IMG/VR virus record: IMGVR_UViG_3300008113_001973
Span: 1-20,809 of that record
Reading direction: 5' to 3' (one strand)
Length of the DNA stretch: 20,809 nt
Source of the DNA: a virus
Shown here: positions 19,010-20,809 of the stretch, in pieces
Layout: every line of letters begins with the position of its first letter
Position numbering within the stretch: position 1 is the stretch's first letter
Notes under the pieces: model-generated
What the model saw: only the letters and a program-made list of their open reading frames with translations
Told to the model about the DNA's origin: nothing
The model's database searches: none
Position numbers and translations under genes: made by a program

Positions 19010-19038
19010 ATTGTATCATAACCATTCTAGAATGGCAA
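19010..19038 (-). promoter_or_regulatory. Promoter TTGCCA-N17-TACAAT for the long 18978-14125 unit
   Basis: Minus-strand TTGCCA (19038-19033), 17-base spacer, TACAAT (19015-19010). The 14-base perfect palindrome CCATTCTAGAATGG (19022-19035) overlaps the -35 box and spacer. Confidence 0.8.
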
Positions 19039-19053
19039 GTCAGCAGGAAGTTC

Positions 19054-19215
19054 TCATTTGTTGAATGATTCGATCCATGCAAGTAGGATTTCCTTGGCTT
19101 CTTTGTATGTCACATCAAATTCCCGTTCGAGGTACAGAGCCGCTCCCCACATATTAGTTTCCCCAGAATTCCGGAGTTCAACGAGATAATCAAAATATTC
19201 TTTCATTTCGTTCAT
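19054..19215 (-). CDS. Conserved small phage protein, KEYFDYLVELR motif (53 aa)
   Basis: The protein reads MNEMKEYFDYLVELRNSGET, NMWGAALYLEREFDVTYKEA and KEILLAWIESFNK. The pattern MKEYFDYLxxLRxSGxTNM-x-GAxxYLxxEF...EAxxIL-xW-xxSF is one I know from many short phage proteins. An ATG three codons later (19206) is an alternative start. It overlaps the DexA-like gene by 26 bases. Function unknown. Confidence 0.8.
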   Translation of the reverse strand: MNEMKEYFDYLVELRNSGETNMWGAALYLEREFDVTYKEAKEILLAWIESFNK

Positions 19216-19825
19216 TTTTAGCACCATATAACATCATCATTGCATCAAATACACAGTCATCAATTGGATTATGCTTGGTAATATGTAATGCTGGATCAAA
19301 TTTGTCCATCCATGGTGGTGTTTCCACTTTCACATAACCATCGTGTGTGTCATATAGAAAATCGACAGCAGTTCTCACATCACGCCATCGTGCATATTTG
19401 AATACTGGTTCCAGACCAATTTGTTCTTCAATATCATCTAGCACCAATTGATCCAGATTACCACGTGCAAATACCCATGCCGTTGGATCGTTTTTCTCAT
19501 TAGCCCAGGCTCGCATACGTTCATAACCGTCCTCGAATATCTCATCCGCAGGACAAGGTGTAAATGATTTTGTTTTGGCATTCAAGCATTGTTTAGCCCA
19601 CCATTCCATTGTGGATTTACCCGCAACCCGGTGCAACCTTTTCATCTGGTCTTTAACGTCAAACTTGGCAAAAAATGCACCTTCAAATAGTGCCTTATGA
19701 TTGGGTTTATCCTCAGGCTTGAAATGAATACAGGCCATGGAGAGAATAACCGAATGGGATCGTTTACCCAATGTTTCAACATCAAATATAAAAATTTTAA
19801 TTCTCCGATATAATAAACAGTTCAA
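19190..19825 (-). CDS. dexA: DexA-like 3'-5' exonuclease (Rv2179c-like), 211 aa
   Basis: IFIFDVETLG carries D15 and E17 (motif I) and is followed by SVILSMACIHF. FARGNLDQLVLDDI has D125 (motif II), and HNPIDDCVFDAMMM has H185 and D190 (motif III). These match T4 DexA and Rv2179c-like exoribonucleases of the DEDDh class. The reading frame opens with TTG at 19825, directly after the TGA of the upstream gene. Homologues usually begin MKIFIFDVETLG, where this gene has ATT AAA ATT instead. The N-terminal extension is therefore probably real but odd. It acts on single-stranded DNA or RNA 3' ends. Confidence 0.87.
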   Translation of the reverse strand: MNCLLYRRIKIFIFDVETLGKRSHSVILSMACIHFKPEDKPNHKALFEGAFFAKFDVKDQMKRLHRVAGKSTMEWWAKQCLNAKTKSFTPCPADEIFEDGYERMRAWANEKNDPTAWVFARGNLDQLVLDDIEEQIGLEPVFKYARWRDVRTAVDFLYDTHDGYVKVETPPWMDKFDPALHITKHNPIDDCVFDAMMMLYGAKNERNERIF

Positions 19826-20086
19826 TCATTCTTCAACTCCAAAATGTTGTTTAATCAATTCTCTTGCCTGATTCAACCCGCCAAGATTAGTGATAATACG
19901 CTGGCGCATTTGCAATTGACAATCATCATTAATGACTTGACACATTTCCCGAACAATCAACTCGGCGAATTTTTCTCCCCAGCCAGAGACCAACTCAACA
20001 GCTTTTTCTCTGGCGCCCGGAGTGATTGGATCACCATAGTGTTCTTGAAATGCCATCAACATAAGTTCTTGTATTCGTTCGTTCAT
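19826..20086 (-). CDS. ELIV-family paralogue, distant copy (86 aa)
   Basis: The protein starts MNERIQELMLMAFQEHYGDP and contains GWGEKFAELIVREMCQVIND. It ends ARELIKQHFGVEE, as in the tandem copies at 17212 and 17430. The middle differs greatly, so only the MNER, KFAELIVRE and KQHFGVEE ends are shared. It lies about 2 kb upstream of the other copies, with its own intervening genes, so dispersal is not recent. Function unknown. Confidence 0.78.
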   Translation of the reverse strand: MNERIQELMLMAFQEHYGDPITPGAREKAVELVSGWGEKFAELIVREMCQVINDDCQLQMRQRIITNLGGLNQARELIKQHFGVEE

Positions 20087-20088
20087 AA

Positions 20089-20343
20089 TTAAGATTTCTC
20101 AAGTGCATTGAAAACTGATTCTCGAACCGCAGTATCAGTTGCTTCCTCGAATCCGTCCAGAGTAGATATATCATAGAGAATATCAAGAACCTGGTCAAAA
20201 TCAAGATTATGTGCTTTTGCTGTAAGAACAACATCAGCAATCATTGAATTACCTTTTTCCGTGAACATTCCATAATGATGGGGGAAATCAATAGGATTAT
20301 CCGTGTTTGTGAAATGTCTCGCCATGTTAGTAACCACTTTCAT
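20089..20343 (-). CDS. Hypothetical small acidic protein (84 aa)
   Basis: The start at 20343 overlaps the upstream TAA by one base; the longer frame from 20355 would enter the previous gene. MKVVTNMARHFTNTDNPIDF is followed by MIADVVLTAKAHNLDFDQVL and ISTLDGFEEATDTAVRESVF. Mostly helical, with an N-terminal loop. Not recognised. Confidence 0.7.
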   Translation of the reverse strand: MKVVTNMARHFTNTDNPIDFPHHYGMFTEKGNSMIADVVLTAKAHNLDFDQVLDILYDISTLDGFEEATDTAVRESVFNALEKS

Positions 20344-20513
20344 TATGCCATCCATGGTTCATCAAAAGTATATGCATCCGAGGGGAGATTCATCTCCTGC
20401 ATTACAATAGAGATATGATACTCTGCATCAGCCAGAGAAACAAATGTTTCTACAAGAGTACCAGAATAATACACTTCATAATCAGAGTCATCATTCACAA
20501 TGATATCAAACAT
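20343..20513 (-). CDS. Hypothetical small acidic protein (56 aa)
   Basis: The frame reads MFDIIVNDDSDYEVYYSGTL then VETFVSLADAEYHISIVMQE and DAYTFDEPWMA. An N-terminal beta hairpin and a helix are likely. The stop overlaps the next ATG by one base (TAATG), and the upstream gene ends 13 bases before it. Missed by default cut-offs because of its length. Not recognised. Confidence 0.72.
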   Translation of the reverse strand: MFDIIVNDDSDYEVYYSGTLVETFVSLADAEYHISIVMQEMNLPSDAYTFDEPWMA

Positions 20514-20526
20514 AATTACCTTTCAA

Positions 20527-20730
20527 TTACCGTTTATAATGAACCGGGCGCTCATAACGACCTTCAGAATCCCGATATACAGAGACATAATGCCCGTATT
20601 TCGAGCCATCATCAAAAGTATATGCAAAGGTAGAATCATAAGAGAGTGGAGGGAAGTTGAGTGCCCATGTCTCCAATAATCCTTCAGACTCCAGAGCAGA
20701 ATTAAGGGTAGGGAAATAATTTTGTTTCAT
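20527..20730 (-). CDS. Hypothetical small protein (67 aa)
   Basis: GAAGGAG lies eight bases upstream of the ATG, and the ATG overlaps the preceding TGA by four bases. The protein starts MKQNYFPTLNSALESEGLLE and ends SEGRYERPVHYKR. FAYTFDDGSKYGHYVSVYRD suggests a short beta-sheet. Not recognised. Confidence 0.72.
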   Translation of the reverse strand: MKQNYFPTLNSALESEGLLETWALNFPPLSYDSTFAYTFDDGSKYGHYVSVYRDSEGRYERPVHYKR

Positions 20731-20809
20731 ACATTTTCTCCTTCAAACAAATGACCATAATATTCTTCATCAAAAGAATCAAAATCATTCTTGATCCATT
20801 CAATAGTAT
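20727..20809 (-). CDS. Hypothetical protein, C-terminal end only
   Basis: Only the last 27 residues are inside the window, ending IEWIKNDFDSFDEEYYGHLF and EGENV. The TGA overlaps the ATG of the next gene by four bases. Its N-terminus lies beyond the right edge. Confidence 0.65.
   Translation of the reverse strand, partial: TIEWIKNDFDSFDEEYYGHLFEGENV

Overview
This window is a stretch of a virulent, probably large, T4-like (myovirus-type) bacteriophage genome. The evidence is a dense array of short genes, nearly all on the minus strand, joined by ATGA, TAATG or 1-17 nt overlaps. Recognisable genes are classic for phage accessory and early regions: PhoH, a PD-(D/E)XK exonuclease, a CobS/MoxR-type AAA+ ATPase, a DexA-like exonuclease, a second DEDDh exonuclease, a polynucleotide-kinase-like P-loop protein, a MazG-like domain, a 2OG-Fe(II) oxygenase domain, a GT-A glycosyltransferase and a free-standing GIY-YIG homing endonuclease. 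A phasin-like protein and a BPSL0761-family-like protein hint at a betaproteobacterial (Burkholderiales-like) host; that is inference only. No tRNA, rRNA, CRISPR array or insertion sequence was seen.

Layout, read right to left along the dominant minus strand. (a) 20809-19054: small unknown proteins, one copy of an 'ELIV...QHFGVEE' paralogue family, the DexA-like exonuclease and a 53-residue protein. (b) A promoter at 19010-19038 starts a long unit, 18978-14125, with four tandem members or relatives of the paralogue family, a DEDDh exonuclease, a PNK-like kinase and several unknown proteins. It ends at an intrinsic terminator at 14078-14107. (c) A promoter overlapping that terminator (14063-14090) drives 14032-13778. 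(d) A promoter at 13618-13646 drives the CobS-like ATPase. (e) A promoter at 12373-12401 drives a ten-gene unit: winged-helix protein, unknown protein, nucleotidyltransferase-fold protein, two-helix membrane protein, SPFH/prohibitin lipoprotein, three small proteins, AAA+ ATPase and a last small protein. It ends at a terminator at 8505-8536. (f) A promoter at 8445-8472 drives one gene whose predicted mRNA is leaderless. (g) A promoter at 8131-8159 drives the phasin-like gene and small ORFs down to a bidirectional terminator at 7452-7499. (h) The GIY-YIG endonuclease gene (6891-7418) is the only convincing plus-strand gene. (i) A sigma70-like promoter at 6869-6897 drives a ten-gene unit from 6794 to the exonuclease at 2155. 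(j) 2102-1 is a virion/tail module with two paralogous repeat adhesins, each with a tail-associated gene nearby. A shared CACATAAATA motif, resembling T4-type late promoters, precedes two of its genes.

The most unusual items are a family of TTGCCA-N16/17-TATAAT promoters built into inverted repeats, an SSB-tip-like C-terminus (DEEIPF) on the CobS-type ATPase, a MazG/2OG-oxygenase fusion, the SPFH lipoprotein plus AAA+ ATPase unit, and the expanding, partly frameshifted paralogue family. All functions are assigned by reading motifs; no database search was possible.
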